Counted from the stretch's first letter, positions 1 to 10,920 are shown. The stretch: 64,000 bases of DNA from Sipunculus nudus (GCA_026874595.1 CM049317.1:58320618-58384617), one strand, 5' to 3'. Numbers and translations: made by a program. The notes: generated by a model from the letters alone, not told the origin.

Positions 1-1090
1 AAATAAAATTTATTTGAAAATTTAACTGAGTAAGAGAAAAATTAATGATTTACTGCAAGGATTGTATTCATTAATTTGTTTGCTATTACGTAACTTTTGG
101 GGAAAAAAAATGTTTAAATTGTTATTACTAAGATCTATATTACATAAGCTGCTCTGTTGAAATCAAATGAATATGTGATGCAAAACCTGTAAGTGTCGTT
201 AGTGTCAAGATTAGAAATAAGTGTCAATTAGTAGTAATATCATGAAATGCATGCAGTTGCATAATCTTTCATCTTATAAAGTTTATCTTGTATTATTTTT
301 CTCAAGTATAGTATCAGACAAGAGAGTATTTTCGTATATATCCTGAATATCCCTGGAGAAAAATGACACCAACTTATCGATAGTAATTGTTTATAAACAT
401 TTGTATGGCTATCAATTAATTTACGATTTAGTAACATTTTAATACTAGTTTAAATATTAGCACTTATTAAAATTACGAAAAGCAACTTATGTATGACATA
501 CGCAGTAAGCGATGTCGACAAATGAAAATGAGCATAAGTTTCCAATAAGATATTTATACGTTAATCCAATAAGCTGAAATAAGTTTTAATTGCCCACACA
601 AATTTGATCTTTTCATATTTGTCTCTTCATTATTGTTACCGGATCCAATAATTTTATTTTCATAAGCACGAGTGCCATTTACATATTTACGGAGTTAATT
701 TTTCTACATTGTTGTATAACTAATAATAAAAATTAGATTTTTTTTTAAAATTTATTGATGAAATAGAGTAGATTCGAATATTTACTGATTTTCCGGCAAA
801 AACTGCATGATGATTTTATAATGTACAGTTAACACATTAAAATGAAATAAATGAGAATGTTTGTATATGCGCGTTTACCGTGGCAATCAATAAAGATTCG
901 AAATTTATTTACTTAGTTCTTCATTTTGAAAAGTACAATTTTAAAGATAAAAAAATATATTACTTCATACAGTATATCCTGTCTAATGCATGATGATAGT
1001 CAATAAACGGGCTGACGAATTTTGTTTTTCTGTTGAATAACATAGTGAGAAAATATAATATTTGCTTCAAAGAAACTATAGAGAAGCGGA
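1..1090. other. AT-rich sequence, no gene seen
   Basis: Unique-looking AT-rich sequence with frequent stops in all frames and no recognisable protein, RNA gene or long repeat. The only sizeable open frame (240-437, minus) has no recognisable domain and looks accidental. Confidence 0.6.
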
Positions 1091-1096
1091 TCCGGG

Positions 1097-1400
1097 TTGG
1101 GGGCGGGGGGCTGGGGTCGGGGGAGGGTGAGTTTCAGGGTTTCAGACCAACTTTCGCGGCCTGGAATCCCCCCCCCCCCCTTTTTTATGCTCCTAATTCT
1201 TTTTTACTCTTTATATCAGACCTCGCTTTGGCGACAACCTCGAAAATGCGACCACTTTTTATCGGGGTCCCGTTGGAGTGGAGGGAATGGGGAGAGACAG
1301 AGCGGGAAGGGGAGGGGGGGAGAGAGAGTGGGGGAGCGAGAGAGTGGGGGGGACAGAGCGGAAGAGAGAGAGATACGGAGATGCAGCTACGTATAGCTAG
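1097..1400. repeat. G/C-run dispersed repeat with pogo-like segment
   Basis: A G-rich stretch is followed by GGGTTTCAGACCAA, CGGCCTGGA and a run of C. The same order occurs near 52035-52075 (GGGTTTAAGACCAA, CGGCCTGGA, C-run), so this is a dispersed repeat. From about 1205 to 1275 the motif series CTCTTTATAT, CTCGCTT and GCGACAACCTCG resembles the end of a pogo-like element also seen at 53070-53105 and 54890-54965. The rest is purine-rich (GGGGAGAGA), and the ORFs over it are low-complexity Gly/Arg/Glu translations. Confidence 0.6.
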
Positions 1401-1474
1401 CTAAATCAGTAGCCGTATATATACATAAACTGCAGACACACGGCCGGACAGTCAAACCTCAGGCGGAATAATGA

Positions 1475-1695
1475 GGGCTGTTACGACCCATAATGTAATA
1501 ACTGGCCCATAATGTAATAACGGCCCATATTGTAATAAAACGACCCATAATGTAATAATAGCCCATAATGTAATAAAAAAGGGCCCATATTGTAATAACT
1601 ATACCCTGCCCATATTGTAATAAAATCGCAAGTGGGTAAAACGGCCCATATTGTTATAAAATCGAAGGTGGATAAAACGGCCAATAATTTTATAA
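1475..1695 (+). repeat. left inverted arm of fold-back element
   Basis: About ten degenerate copies of CCCATA(A/T)TGTAATAA. The inner units are the most decayed (for example CCAATAATTTTATAA near 1680). It is reverse-complementary to 2745-3039. Confidence 0.8.
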
Positions 1696-2384
1696 ATCAA
1701 AGTTCATGCAAATTAACTTAGACAATTCAAATATTGACTTCTCGTGACACGAATGTGTAAGTAAACATACAAGTATGAAAAACCACTGGATTACATAATG
1801 ACTATTTGCTTAAAACGGTGACCAAGCTAATATGAACGAAATATGGCCATGATTCATGATTATCCTTTTGTTGAACCAGTTTTTAAATAGGATGATAAAG
1901 TATTTAAACAAGATAATATATATATGTATATCGCCAAAATGTAAATATTTTTCAATTTTAACAGATAAATTATACAAAACTCTCATTATCGATACATTTT
2001 AATTTATTTTAATTCTTTTTAAAATATAAATGAAAGTTTAAATTTCAGTGCGTTTTGCTCAATGTATCACAGAGAATATTTTATATGATCTCTCGAAACC
2101 TCCCGAGATTTGGAAATTATAAATGGAAGTACTGCTGCAATTTTTTGGTGCCTATATATGTATTGGTTAAGATGTCTTAGGTTAACATGTATAACACGTC
2201 GCATAGATTAAGAGCTTTCAACGCACGTATTTGAAGTTAAAACCTGGATGCGTCATTCGTGCGATTCAAGAGTTTACAATTTAATTTTTAAAAATAATTA
2301 GCCCAAACAACAAAACAACAATCTGAAAATGCCGGTTTCTGTGTTCTAGAGGTAGAGCATAGGGCGCAGAGCGGGGAGATTCAG

Positions 2385-2475
2385 GGGCGTAACCAGGTTT
2401 GAGGGAGGGCAGGGGGCCATGATTAGTGACGGATCTAGAAATTCGAAAGTTGTAGGGGGGGGGGCGCTAATATGC
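2385..2475 (+). repeat. dispersed G-run repeat inside the fold-back element
   Basis: GGGGCGTAACCAGG, then GACGGATCTAGAAATT, then a run of G. The GCGGAT...AGAAATT...G-run order recurs at 57865-57920 and, on the opposite strand, near 18085-18125. This looks like a separate insertion into the fold-back interior. Confidence 0.5.
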
Positions 2476-2509
2476 ATACATGGGTACTATGAAAACTGTT
2501 ATATATACG

Positions 2510-2590
2510 TGTATATATATGTATATATATATATATTATTATTAATGAAATAATGATAATTATTATTATATTATTATTATTATTATACGT
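2510..2590. repeat. TA / ATT microsatellites
   Basis: Imperfect TA repeat followed by an ATT/ATA trinucleotide tract. Confidence 0.9.
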
Positions 2591-2744
2591 TATATTTTAG
2601 TGTATGAAAATATGATCTTTTTATTCAATTGTGAACCATGGTTTCATTAAGGTTAGTAACAGGTTCATGGAGAGGGTATGCTAGGGGGCAGGATATTATG
2701 TAAATTCACTAAGCGTGTGCTCTGTCATTCTTGAGCTTAAACAT

Positions 2745-3039
2745 ATGTTATTACAATATAAATATGTTATTACAATATGGGTCGTTTTTCCCACTTCCCG
2801 TTGTATTACAATATGGGTAGGGTATGATTATTACAATATGGGTCGTTTTTATTACAATATGGGCCGTTATTACAATATGGGCCGTTTTTTATTACATTAT
2901 GGGCCGTTATTACAGTATGGGCCAGTTTTATTACAATATGGGCAGGGTATGATTATTACATTATGGGTCGTTATTATTACAATATGGGCCGTTATTACAT
3001 TATGGGCCGGTTATTACATTATGGGTTGTAACAAGGGCC
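2745..3039 (-). repeat. right inverted arm of fold-back element
   Basis: Tandem TTATTACAATATGGGCCG units, reverse complement of the left arm. Open in one frame as a Tyr-Asn-Met-Gly repeat, which is a by-product of the unit and not a gene. Confidence 0.8.
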
Positions 3040-4370
3040 ACATGTAAGTCCTCTATAATGGCGAAACAGTCCTGAAAATACTGCCAGGCGGGTCTGCCCG
3101 CGGCGTACAGCCAGAACAGGAAAGACGAACCGCAGAGGTCTGGAGTTTATAACCTCTGGAAATAATTTACCACAGCTTATGTTAAAGGGATATGACTGGA
3201 CAGACAGAAAACATAATCACTTCTACTCTCACTGCTATATTATTATTGCTAAAATATCAAACGGAAGTTAAAGGTGAACTACAGAAATGTAAATATATGA
3301 ATATGTAATAAGGACAATTTAAAAACGCTTCACGAAAAAAATCTTGAAAAAACCTTTGCAAATACAAGACCCTAAAATTAAAATAATGTAAGCGTATTTT
3401 TCCCCCTAAATTATATATATGAGCACACTGTTCATTGGGGAAATGTATCCCATTTCAAAAGCATTTAAATAATAGAGATGTATCACTTAATTTAAACATA
3501 TACTGTTTATGCAAAATGTAAATGATAAATTTGGTGAAACATCCATCAATGACTATTTCGTTTACATTATATATATAATATGATCAAAGAAAACTTTAAT
3601 TATCTTTAAGGTATAATCACCACTTTACTCTAAGTTATCTTTTAAAAATCTTGCTTTCATAAAACATTGGTCCTCTAATTTAATGTATAAAAATGCTTTT
3701 AAGTGGACTAAATAAAGTTAAAAGAGAAAACAGTGAATAATCCGATTTATTCTGTCTCATCATGGTTATATCAAATTTGGTCTGTTTTACTACACGTAAT
3801 ATTTCAATCAGGGGTTGTAGAAAAAAATCGCTTCAGTACTGAAAAGTATTGTTTCGATAAAGGTGAACTTGACAGGTCAGCTGAGCGGCTTTTAACAGAA
3901 AAAATTCCAACATTACATAAGATTTGTATTCATTATACTTACCTTATAGATATCCATATATATATGTGCTCCTTTGTCCAGAAAAAAGTGGCTGATAAAT
4001 TTAAATCGAATTTTTGCATTAAACTATTCTGTTCACCAATACCTGAGTTTGTTCATTGAACATCAAAGACAAAAAAAGTGCATTGTCTTCTGATCAGCAG
4101 AACTTAGCATGTTCCATTGTTATATTAAGGATGCAAAGAACTATAGGTATTTATCGAATCAATTTAATTTAAAAAATATAATAAATATATGTTATATGTC
4201 ATGACGGGTGCCTCATTATCTTTAAAAGTATACGGAATACAATTTATATTTGCAGGTGCAGAGTGTGTGATGGATAATATCTATAGTATTTATTGACTTC
4301 AAGATTATAACCTTTCCTTTTCTATTAAAATGAGCAACGAAACAAAACTGCCCTTTTACGATCTCTCTAT
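3040..4370. other. mostly AT-rich, no gene demonstrated
   Basis: A short GC-balanced patch (3050-3200) follows the fold-back element. Beyond it the sequence is AT-rich. An open frame at 3733-4059 (108 codons, plus) has no recognisable domain, no clear splice signals and AT-rich composition like its surroundings. I treat it as unproven. Confidence 0.5.
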
Positions 4371-4372
4371 TG

Positions 4373-4443
<71 letters not shown>
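4373..4443. repeat. compound (TA)n(GA)n microsatellite
   Basis: TA repeat to about 4392, then GA repeat with one interruption. ORFs on both strands here are translations of the array. Confidence 0.95.
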
Positions 4444-4445
<2 letters not shown>

Positions 4446-4463
4446 AATACGCTTGTATACATA

Positions 4464-4780
4464 CAGTAGAACCTCGAATATCCGTATCTCCTTTTTTTCC
4501 GAAAATTCGTTTTTCCGAAATTTAACCTAAGGAACTGAAGTTTACCTGTTTAAATGCTTCGGAAAAGAAAATATGACTCATGATGATTTATAACGATCTG
4601 ATGAGATAACGTTATTATATGCAAGGATCCGCAAATATTGATTGAACGTTAATAATGATATACCTAACGTACCTATTAAAGTACCAGCAGTATACTTGTC
4701 TGACTTCGCGTATCCGTAACCTAAATTATCCGAACAAAGTTTATGTCCCCCAAACCATTCGGATATTCGAGGTTCTACAG
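4464..4780. mobile_element. pogo-like MITE (Tc1/mariner superfamily)
   Basis: Both ends carry the same inverted terminal sequence. The left reads CAGTAGAACCTCGAATATCC from 4464, and the right, read on the minus strand from 4780, is CTGTAGAACCTCGAATATCC. They differ by one base. The dinucleotide TA lies directly outside each end (4462-4463 and 4781-4782), matching the TA target duplication of Tc1/mariner elements. An AACCTCG...TCCG end is typical of pogo/Tigger elements. At about 317 bp with no frame for a DDE transposase, it is a non-autonomous copy. Confidence 0.85.
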
Positions 4781-4782
4781 TA

Positions 4783-5205
4783 TATTAAAACGCACTCATA
4801 AGAAATGTATTTGAATCTTAGTTGAATATTCCACTTTAACAGTCCTTTAATGAAAGTTCTAGCTCGCTGGTCTGTCTCAGATTATATCAGCACATGTCTT
4901 ATATATATAGAGCTTCAGCTTTACCTCTCTATAATGATATAATGTTGTGTCATATTCCGGCAGTAACTATAAAGAGTCGTTAATGTATGATCGCGGAGCC
5001 ACATGAAAGGCGATATTAACCCTGTGTATATACGGTATAACCGTGAGTGCACGATAACAAACAAATTCTCACACGACTCCTAATTAATAAAACCGAACCG
5101 ATTAAATACTGGTTTTGCTATTATAAGCAATATTAAGATAAACTGCATGGCTCTATCAACTTGTTTAACTATTTTGCGTGTGCTCTTTTGCAGTATTACG
5201 TGATG
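4783..5205. other. unique AT-rich sequence, nothing recognised
   Basis: No gene, repeat family or clear regulatory motif seen. Confidence 0.5.
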
Positions 5206-5206
5206 A

Positions 5207-5208
<2 letters not shown>

Positions 5209-5268
<60 letters not shown>

Positions 5269-5292
5269 TTATTTATATGTGTGTGTGTGTGT
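5209..5292. repeat. (TA)n / TTTA / (GT)n microsatellite
   Basis: About 26 TA units, then TTTATA units and a short GT tract. The Ile-Tyr-rich ORFs over it are not genes. Confidence 0.95.
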
Positions 5293-6200
5293 TTGTGTTA
5301 CAAAACTTCCTTGTATGCATACGTGGTACATATAATATCAATATGGATAATCATATAATCATTATGATTATGGATAACTTTGTTCGATATGACATATCTA
5401 ATTATACATTATGCGAGTTCAGGTAAACATATATCGCATCCTCATTGCCTTTAATGCATTCAAAAACATGTGTTTGATCCTAAACATATAACTCCGAACT
5501 CAAGTGATGTACGTCCTTATTTATATTCTAAAAAAGGGTCTGTCTTTAAGGAAGAGACATCCTGAATAGAATATTCCCAGTCTAAGGCAATTTATAGTTT
5601 ATCTATAGTTTTCCTTAATTAAAAAATATTGTCTATTTTTGTGTGCGTACATATTGAATACATGTGGAACATATTTTTCAGTGTATACGCCAATTTGACG
5701 TAGTATCGTCATAACCTCCATGGCAGTGTCACACTCACCCCTGCTCTAATAAGTTTAAAGTCGTTAATTTTTCTTGTTCTTATATCCATGGAGTTCAGTA
5801 GAATGTTAAAGTATATCTAAAAAACAATAATTCCTCAGACCCCATATATATGGCTATATTCATTCTAAAGTGTGAGGTATCACATGGACTCGCGTACTAT
5901 ATATATGTATCTTTATATATATATAAGAATTAAGGCCTCTACTAAACCCTAAATCGTTGTATCAGGTATTTAGGACAATAAAATTTGGCGCGCTTTAAAT
6001 GCCCAACATACATGATTTATATGAAAATATAGGGACCATACCTTAACATGTTTACCATACTGTCTACCAATGCAAATTCTCACGGTATTAGGTGTGTATA
6101 TTATAAACTTCAGAAACATAAGGTGTAAAATGAATAGGAACACACCTAAACAAATGTTAAAACGTATATATACGCATGTATGCACGAAATATAACCCTAC
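5293..6200. other. AT-rich sequence, no gene seen
   Basis: Includes short TA tracts near 5900-5930. The 79-codon minus-strand frame at 5970-6209 has no recognisable features. It lies downstream of the candidate first exon at 6404-6425, so it would fall in that gene's first intron. Confidence 0.5.
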
Positions 6201-6403
6201 CATACCCATATCACCAATGATAGAACCGCAGGCCTAAAAGAAACATAAAATTCTTCCAACCGGGTTGTATGTGTACCTGCGTCGAAAGGGAGAACGTTAT
6301 AGCAGGAAGCCATAAAATGTTGGCTAAAACCTGCAAAACAACAGCCATTATAGCGTTCAAAGCCAAACAAGAACCCGACGTTTTAGGAATCGCATACACT
6401 TAC

Positions 6404-6425
6404 CGGTTTCATAGCGGCTAGCCAT
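6404..6425 (-). CDS. candidate first coding exon (MASRYET...)
   Basis: Unrecognised gene; only a possible first exon can be argued. On the minus strand, the first ATG downstream of a TATA box (6559-6567) starts at 6425. It has a strong context (G at -3, G at +4). It reads Met-Ala-Ser-Arg-Tyr-Glu-Thr plus one base, ending at 6404, and a textbook 5' splice site follows at once (ACCG, then GTAAGTGT). About 110 bases of GC-balanced, CpG-containing sequence lie between the predicted start of transcription and the ATG. The next exon would lie at lower coordinates, and I cannot identify it. The signals could coincide by chance, and RNA reads would decide. Confidence 0.35.
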
Positions 6426-6720
6426 TTCACGGGAACATTCGGGGGCGATGAAAACGGTCGTCTGCTTTTGGCGAACAGCGCAAGTGAGGCGCGATCCTAG
6501 CGCTTCAGGGAGAATTCAGTAAACACTTTGCCTCGTAAAAGGCAGGTCGACCCCGCGTTTTTATATACCCTAGACCTACTGCTGCTAACCTACAGCGGCC
6601 GATTACATTCAGGGAGAGGTGAAAGGGGACCACTTTGATACCGACCGTACTCAAATCTGTACTCTACCCTGTGTTTTATGGTAGAGGCAAACCAAAGTGT
6701 TCTCTTACCCCTCCCCTCTA
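6426..6720. other. unique GC-balanced island around the candidate promoter
   Basis: High-complexity, CpG-containing sequence that contrasts with AT-rich flanks, for example CGGGGTCGACC, GCGCGATCC and GCGGCCGA. It is a candidate conserved promoter/5' UTR region. Conservation is not tested. Confidence 0.4.
6535..6567 (-). promoter_or_regulatory. candidate TATA core promoter
   Basis: TATATAAAA at 6559-6567 on the minus strand, flanked by GC-rich sequence (GGG before, ACGCGGGG after). It is not part of a TA microsatellite. About 30 bases downstream a TTTTACG around 6536 could serve as start site. The promoter faces the candidate exon at 6404-6425. Confidence 0.35.
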
Positions 6721-7350
6721 TATATACACGCACAGCCAAGCAACCGCAGATCCTATAACATTATGATCAAACCGTTCATACACAGTTATAACCAATCGCT
6801 GGACTAGAGTTGTATCACAGTATTGCGTATGATGATTATAATAATGATGATAAATTTCCATGCCCTAATTATAGTAGACCAAATACATTCCTTTTAACCT
6901 TGACCACCGAAAATAGATTGCTTTATGACGATTTTTGACGTAAAATTGGTAAAAATAGACTCCTTAAGTCACTCGTCTGTCACTTGTAGAGAGAAGTATG
7001 TGCTTATCAAAGCGTAATATACAGTCGGTTTTTATTCACCAAAACGCTTGAACAATCAAAGTTAAGTGTTTATTTAAATATAGGAAGGAAAACGGGTTTG
7101 ACATGTTCAGGAAAATTGGCTTCTTGCCTGTTTGAATTTTGTTTCAGGGAGATCGGATGTAATTGTCACTAAGGAAATTTTTGTAAAAAATGTTCTGCGT
7201 ATGGGTCATGCAGCAGTATGCTGAAACGGTTGAATCTATGAATGGGGCACTAATGGATATGTATACGTTAATGTAACTTTTTCTCGGATATGGCGTCATA
7301 TACCTACATATATATACAACCAATTAAGAAACGACAAAATAATAAGTCAT
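6721..7350. other. unique sequence, no gene seen
   Basis: Moderately complex sequence with no recognisable reading frame or repeat. Confidence 0.4.
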
Positions 7351-7354
7351 ACTT

Positions 7355-7355
7355 T

Positions 7356-7392
<37 letters not shown>

Positions 7393-7398
7393 ATATTA
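7355..7398. repeat. (TA)n microsatellite
   Basis: TA array interrupted once by TTT. Confidence 0.95.
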
Positions 7399-8820
7399 TA
7401 CATTCAAGACGGAAATCTGGCACTGACAAGTGAGAAATAAGCAAAGGTTCTTAATAAATGAAAACAAACTTTGTGGAGCAAATAAGTTAAAATATAATCA
7501 TAATATTCCCTTTAAAATATTAAAAGTACAAAAAAGCACTCATATAAAAATAAAATATAAATATTCCTTTATATATAAGCAGTTAACGGGTTTTTTAACA
7601 CGTTTTTTAATTTTCTTTACGAAATGCATCGTAACAGAAGCTATTATGTTAAAACATATGATAATAAATCAAGTATTAATTTCCGCTCTTACATCTCAAA
7701 TTATATATCACTTACAACTGTGAACTGGGATGCAAAAGGTCAGTATCGAATAAATTTGAAAGTGAGGCTGAAATTTTCAGAATGTCCCCATTATTTTGAC
7801 CACTTATACATCTTCTCTTGAAATGAATCAAATTTAAAGTTTATATACCTAATGTAACTTTACCAAGTGTTCAACATCTACTTAAGAGATGGTTTCATTT
7901 GAGATATAATGAAGAAATATCAAAGAGTGTGACTGTACAATATTTTAACCTAATATATGTTATTTTCATTAATTATAACCAAAGGAGAATTCTAGGAGTT
8001 ATAGTCTCGTGACATGACCCTCTTGGTATATTGGTTTAAATGTATATAATATAATATAATAAAATTAATATAATAAAAAGAGAGTGATATTATAAGTATC
8101 CGTTTTCTTATGTAGATTGATTGCGAATTGTGTGGACACTAACCGCGTTATTGTGTAGATGTTTATTCAAAAGTTGATTTTCTTGGATTGAATTTATGAA
8201 CTTGTTAATCGTGTTATATAATTTGATTTTACATGTAGAAAAATTAAATTTATATAAAGGACATTCCTTATGATAAGTTTACGATTTGACGATTTTACGA
8301 TTTGAAAAACTAATTCTGAAGATACATCTTCGCGGTCTTTTTGTTTCAAAAGTAAATTACATTTACTTTCCTTTAAAATACCACTGTTCAAAATTTAGAA
8401 TATATTTATCTTTATATATGCTTTTGTATATGCCTGTATATTATAAAAAAAAGTAAGGATAATCTGTTCACACAATTTGAGTAATGTTTAATATGTAAAA
8501 GCGTCAAGTATTCAGTTTTTCATTTGAAATAAAATTTAGAATATAAAAATTCAAAGTAAAATGAATATTGACTAAGAGACTTTTGAACAATCCAGAAGTT
8601 TTTTTTTTCTAATTTCGTTTGTTTCTCCAAATTCAGTAAATTTATAACAAAAGTGAAAAGAAAATATTATTATTTTAAATTATTTAAATATTCTGCCTCC
8701 CAAAATTTACCAATTCACTCTACAATAAATGCATGGCATGCCCATAGGCATGAAAAGCCCATAGGGTTACTTGACAATGTATATATTACATTTTACTCTA
8801 TACATATATGTGACCAACTC
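7399..8820. other. AT-rich sequence, no gene seen
   Basis: Contains short frames at 7430-7723, 7624-7821 and 8194-8391 with no recognisable domains. Their Lys/Asn/Ile-rich composition reflects base bias. Confidence 0.5.
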
Positions 8821-8822
8821 AT

Positions 8823-8957
8823 CATTTAAACACTTTTGCAATCATTATCAATGATATCGAAAGTTATCACCAGTATTTCATTACCTGGCGTTTTTTTCTA
8901 TTATTTACGCAAATTATTGTTGTTTTTAACAAATATTTATGATTACATATTTTTAGG

Positions 8958-9007
<50 letters not shown>

Positions 9008-9068
9008 GTCATAATGTGCAGAATACTTTAAAAAATGTGATATGGAGCAATAAGGTATAAATAACTAA
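8823..9068 (+). repeat. tandem duplication, copy A
   Basis: Shares an ordered series of segments with 9091-9322: ATTATCAATGATAT, AAAGTTATCA, CAGTATTTCATTAC, CTATTATTTACGCAAAT, a TA array, then GTGCAGAATACTT and GTGATATGGAGCAATAAGGT. Corresponding motifs are offset by about 270 bp at the left end. Confidence 0.85.
8959..9005. repeat. (TA)n inside duplication copy A
   Basis: About 22 uninterrupted TA units. Confidence 0.95.
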
Positions 9069-9090
9069 CATATTTAAAATATAAATACTA

Positions 9091-9218
9091 ACATTTAAAT
9101 ACTTTTAATAGTTATTATCAATGATATGGAAAGTTATCAACAGTATTTCATTACTTGGAGTTATTTCTATTATTTACGCAAATCTTTGTTTTAAACAAAT
9201 ATATGATAACATATTTTG

Positions 9219-9265
<47 letters not shown>

Positions 9266-9322
9266 CATCAGTGTGCAGAATACTTGAATATATGTGATAT
9301 GGAGCAATAAGGTTTATATAAC
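9091..9322 (+). repeat. tandem duplication, copy B
   Basis: Diverged direct copy of 8823-9068 with its own TA array at 9222-9262. The two copies differ by scattered substitutions and small indels, so the duplication is not recent. Confidence 0.85.
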
Positions 9323-9988
9323 TGATGAATGCGCCCCATTAGCAGATATTATCCATGCCACCCCACCAACGGCCCGACAAAAAACTAAATGGCCTTAAAA
9401 CGCTTGACGAATCGTAGATATATATCATATGGGGCAATAAACCGTAGACCTGCGCTAAGCGTGAAGCTTTTCTCCTTTGAGCATACCAACAAAGGAGATA
9501 CCCGTAAAAAAGCAATAGCATTTATTTCCTATGATTATGGAAAGCTCAGAGTGATGCTTTGCAGAGGACTGTGCCTTGCATAGCCATATATATGTCAAAT
9601 TGCCTTTCTCAAGTTATGGCCGCGGTACTAACTCTTCCTTGTATATCACCGAGATATGACAGACCGGCAAAGCTTATGGTTTATATCCCCTTCATTTTCC
9701 GCTTTCATACAAGCACTACAAAGGGCCGGAACACAACAGGAAAGAAATTAAAAGAAATATTTAACAAGTATGTAATAACCCAATAAATCAAGGAAATCTT
9801 AGACAGCTTGATTTTGACGGTACATCTGATGCTTGATACACTCATGCAATCACTTCTAATGGGCCTGTCAATGTATAAAGATATTATGGTTATAATTTCA
9901 ATTTTTTTCTTGCAACATTTTAATATATTAATCATGTCAAAATGTATATCATTTGATAAAAAATAAAATCTTCTGTCAGAAGATTCGA
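9323..9988. other. unique sequence, no gene demonstrated
   Basis: More complex than its flanks, with overlapping open frames on both strands (9339-9521 minus, 9389-9583 and 9559-9786 plus, 9705-9935 minus). None has a recognisable domain. Confidence 0.4.
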
Positions 9989-10032
9989 TTATATATATAT
10001 ATATAATATATAATATATAATATATATATATA
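9989..10032. repeat. imperfect TA repeat
   Basis: TATATAATATATAATATATAA-type tract. Confidence 0.9.
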
Positions 10033-10092
10033 CACTATAGTATATGTATGTATGTAACGCACCATCGGTCAACACACACATGTATGTTTTAG

Positions 10093-10660
10093 ATTTCAGA
10101 TGTTAATAATAAGGCAAAGCTAAGGAATTTTAAATTGATTAAACCAAATATAGAAACAAAATCATATTTGAAAATGAATCTTTCTAAGCGAAAGATGTCT
10201 TTGATGGCTCAATTAAGAAGTGGTATATTGCCTTTAAGAGTAAAATATGATCGCTTACAAAAAACATGTATGATACTACTACTGTTATAAATTACGAAAG
10301 CTTAAAGCTAACGAAAGAATTTGTCAATACTGTTATGATAGCGAGTACGAAGATGAGATTCATTTCGTATGTTAATGTCCATTATGTATAATGTGCCTCG
10401 AACATTACACTAAAATATTGTTTGGCCCGAGAATCATGATTTCAATAACATGTCTGTGCAGGAAAATTTGTATTTTTGTTATCAAATCATGCTAAACATA
10501 TATGCGAATATTTAATCATAGCATAGGATGTTAGGCAGTCACACTTATTTAATCAAACTTTAACATAATTTGTGGTTAATGAGTGCATGTCTAATAAACC
10601 CCGCTGAGGGTTGGGTTCCATGCATGTGATTTGTAATGTTTCTTGATTTGAAAATATTGT
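10093..10660 (+). pseudogene. decayed LINE reverse transcriptase C-terminus and 3' end
   Basis: Frame 10093-10287 contains SKRKMSLMAQLRSGILPLRV, matching the LINE C-terminal pattern (serine-rich lead, then LRxGxLPLR). A stop (10288-10290) and a one-base shift follow. The second frame from 10289 reads NERICQYC and, after an acidic linker, DEIHFVC. A stop at 10373-10375 then interrupts before the final CP. This is the C-x2-C...H-x3-C zinc-ribbon found at the C-terminus of many animal non-LTR reverse transcriptases. Beyond it, shifting frames recall the usual LINE tail, and a 3' UTR-like sequence runs to about 10660. The polymerase core is absent, so this is a 5'-truncated, multiply broken copy. 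The clade is not assigned. Confidence 0.75.
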
Positions 10661-10699
10661 ACAAGACACTATAAAAAATAATCTTTCTATCTATATATT

Positions 10700-10742
<43 letters not shown>

Positions 10743-10744
10743 TT

Positions 10745-10821
<77 letters not shown>
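10700..10821. repeat. (GA)n microsatellite
   Basis: About 120 bp of GA with occasional interruptions (GGGAGA, GATAGA). The minus-strand Ser-Leu ORFs are artefacts. Confidence 0.95.
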
Positions 10822-10880
10822 CAAGGGAGCAAGATAAGGAGACATTTATGAAACATATATGAATCACACATACACACATT

Positions 10881-10881
10881 A

Positions 10882-10920
<39 letters not shown>
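10881..10920. repeat. (TA)n(TG)n microsatellite
   Basis: TA units followed by TG units. Confidence 0.95.

Larger units (their letters stand above)
1475..3039. mobile_element. fold-back type non-autonomous DNA element
   Basis: The outer parts are inverted copies of each other. The left end reads GGGCTGTTACGACCCATAAT. The right end, on the opposite strand, reads GGCCCTTGTTACAACCCATA. Both continue as tandem blocks of CCCATAATGTAATAA or CCCATATTGTAATAA joined by short variable linkers (ACGG, ACGA). The arms share even irregular blocks, for example the linker with AAGTGGG and the CATACCCTGCCCATATTG block. The central part, about 1.05 kb, is AT-rich and carries no transposase frame. Long inverted arms built of tandem subrepeats are the hallmark of fold-back elements, which can be moved by several DNA-transposase superfamilies. 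I cannot assign the superfamily and see no clear target-site duplication. Confidence 0.75.

Noticed and set aside
1033-1404. 123-codon and 99-codon plus-strand frames
   Set aside because: Low-complexity G-rich sequence within a dispersed repeat.
2715-3047. Tyr-Asn-Met-Gly repeat frame
   Set aside because: Translation of the fold-back element's right arm. The 1481-1684 minus frame is the same in the left arm.
5161-5426. Ile-Tyr repeat frames
   Set aside because: Translation of TA microsatellites. The same applies at 13387-13846, 14705-14944, 36024-36206, 41364-41618, 45760-45978 and 46736-47118.
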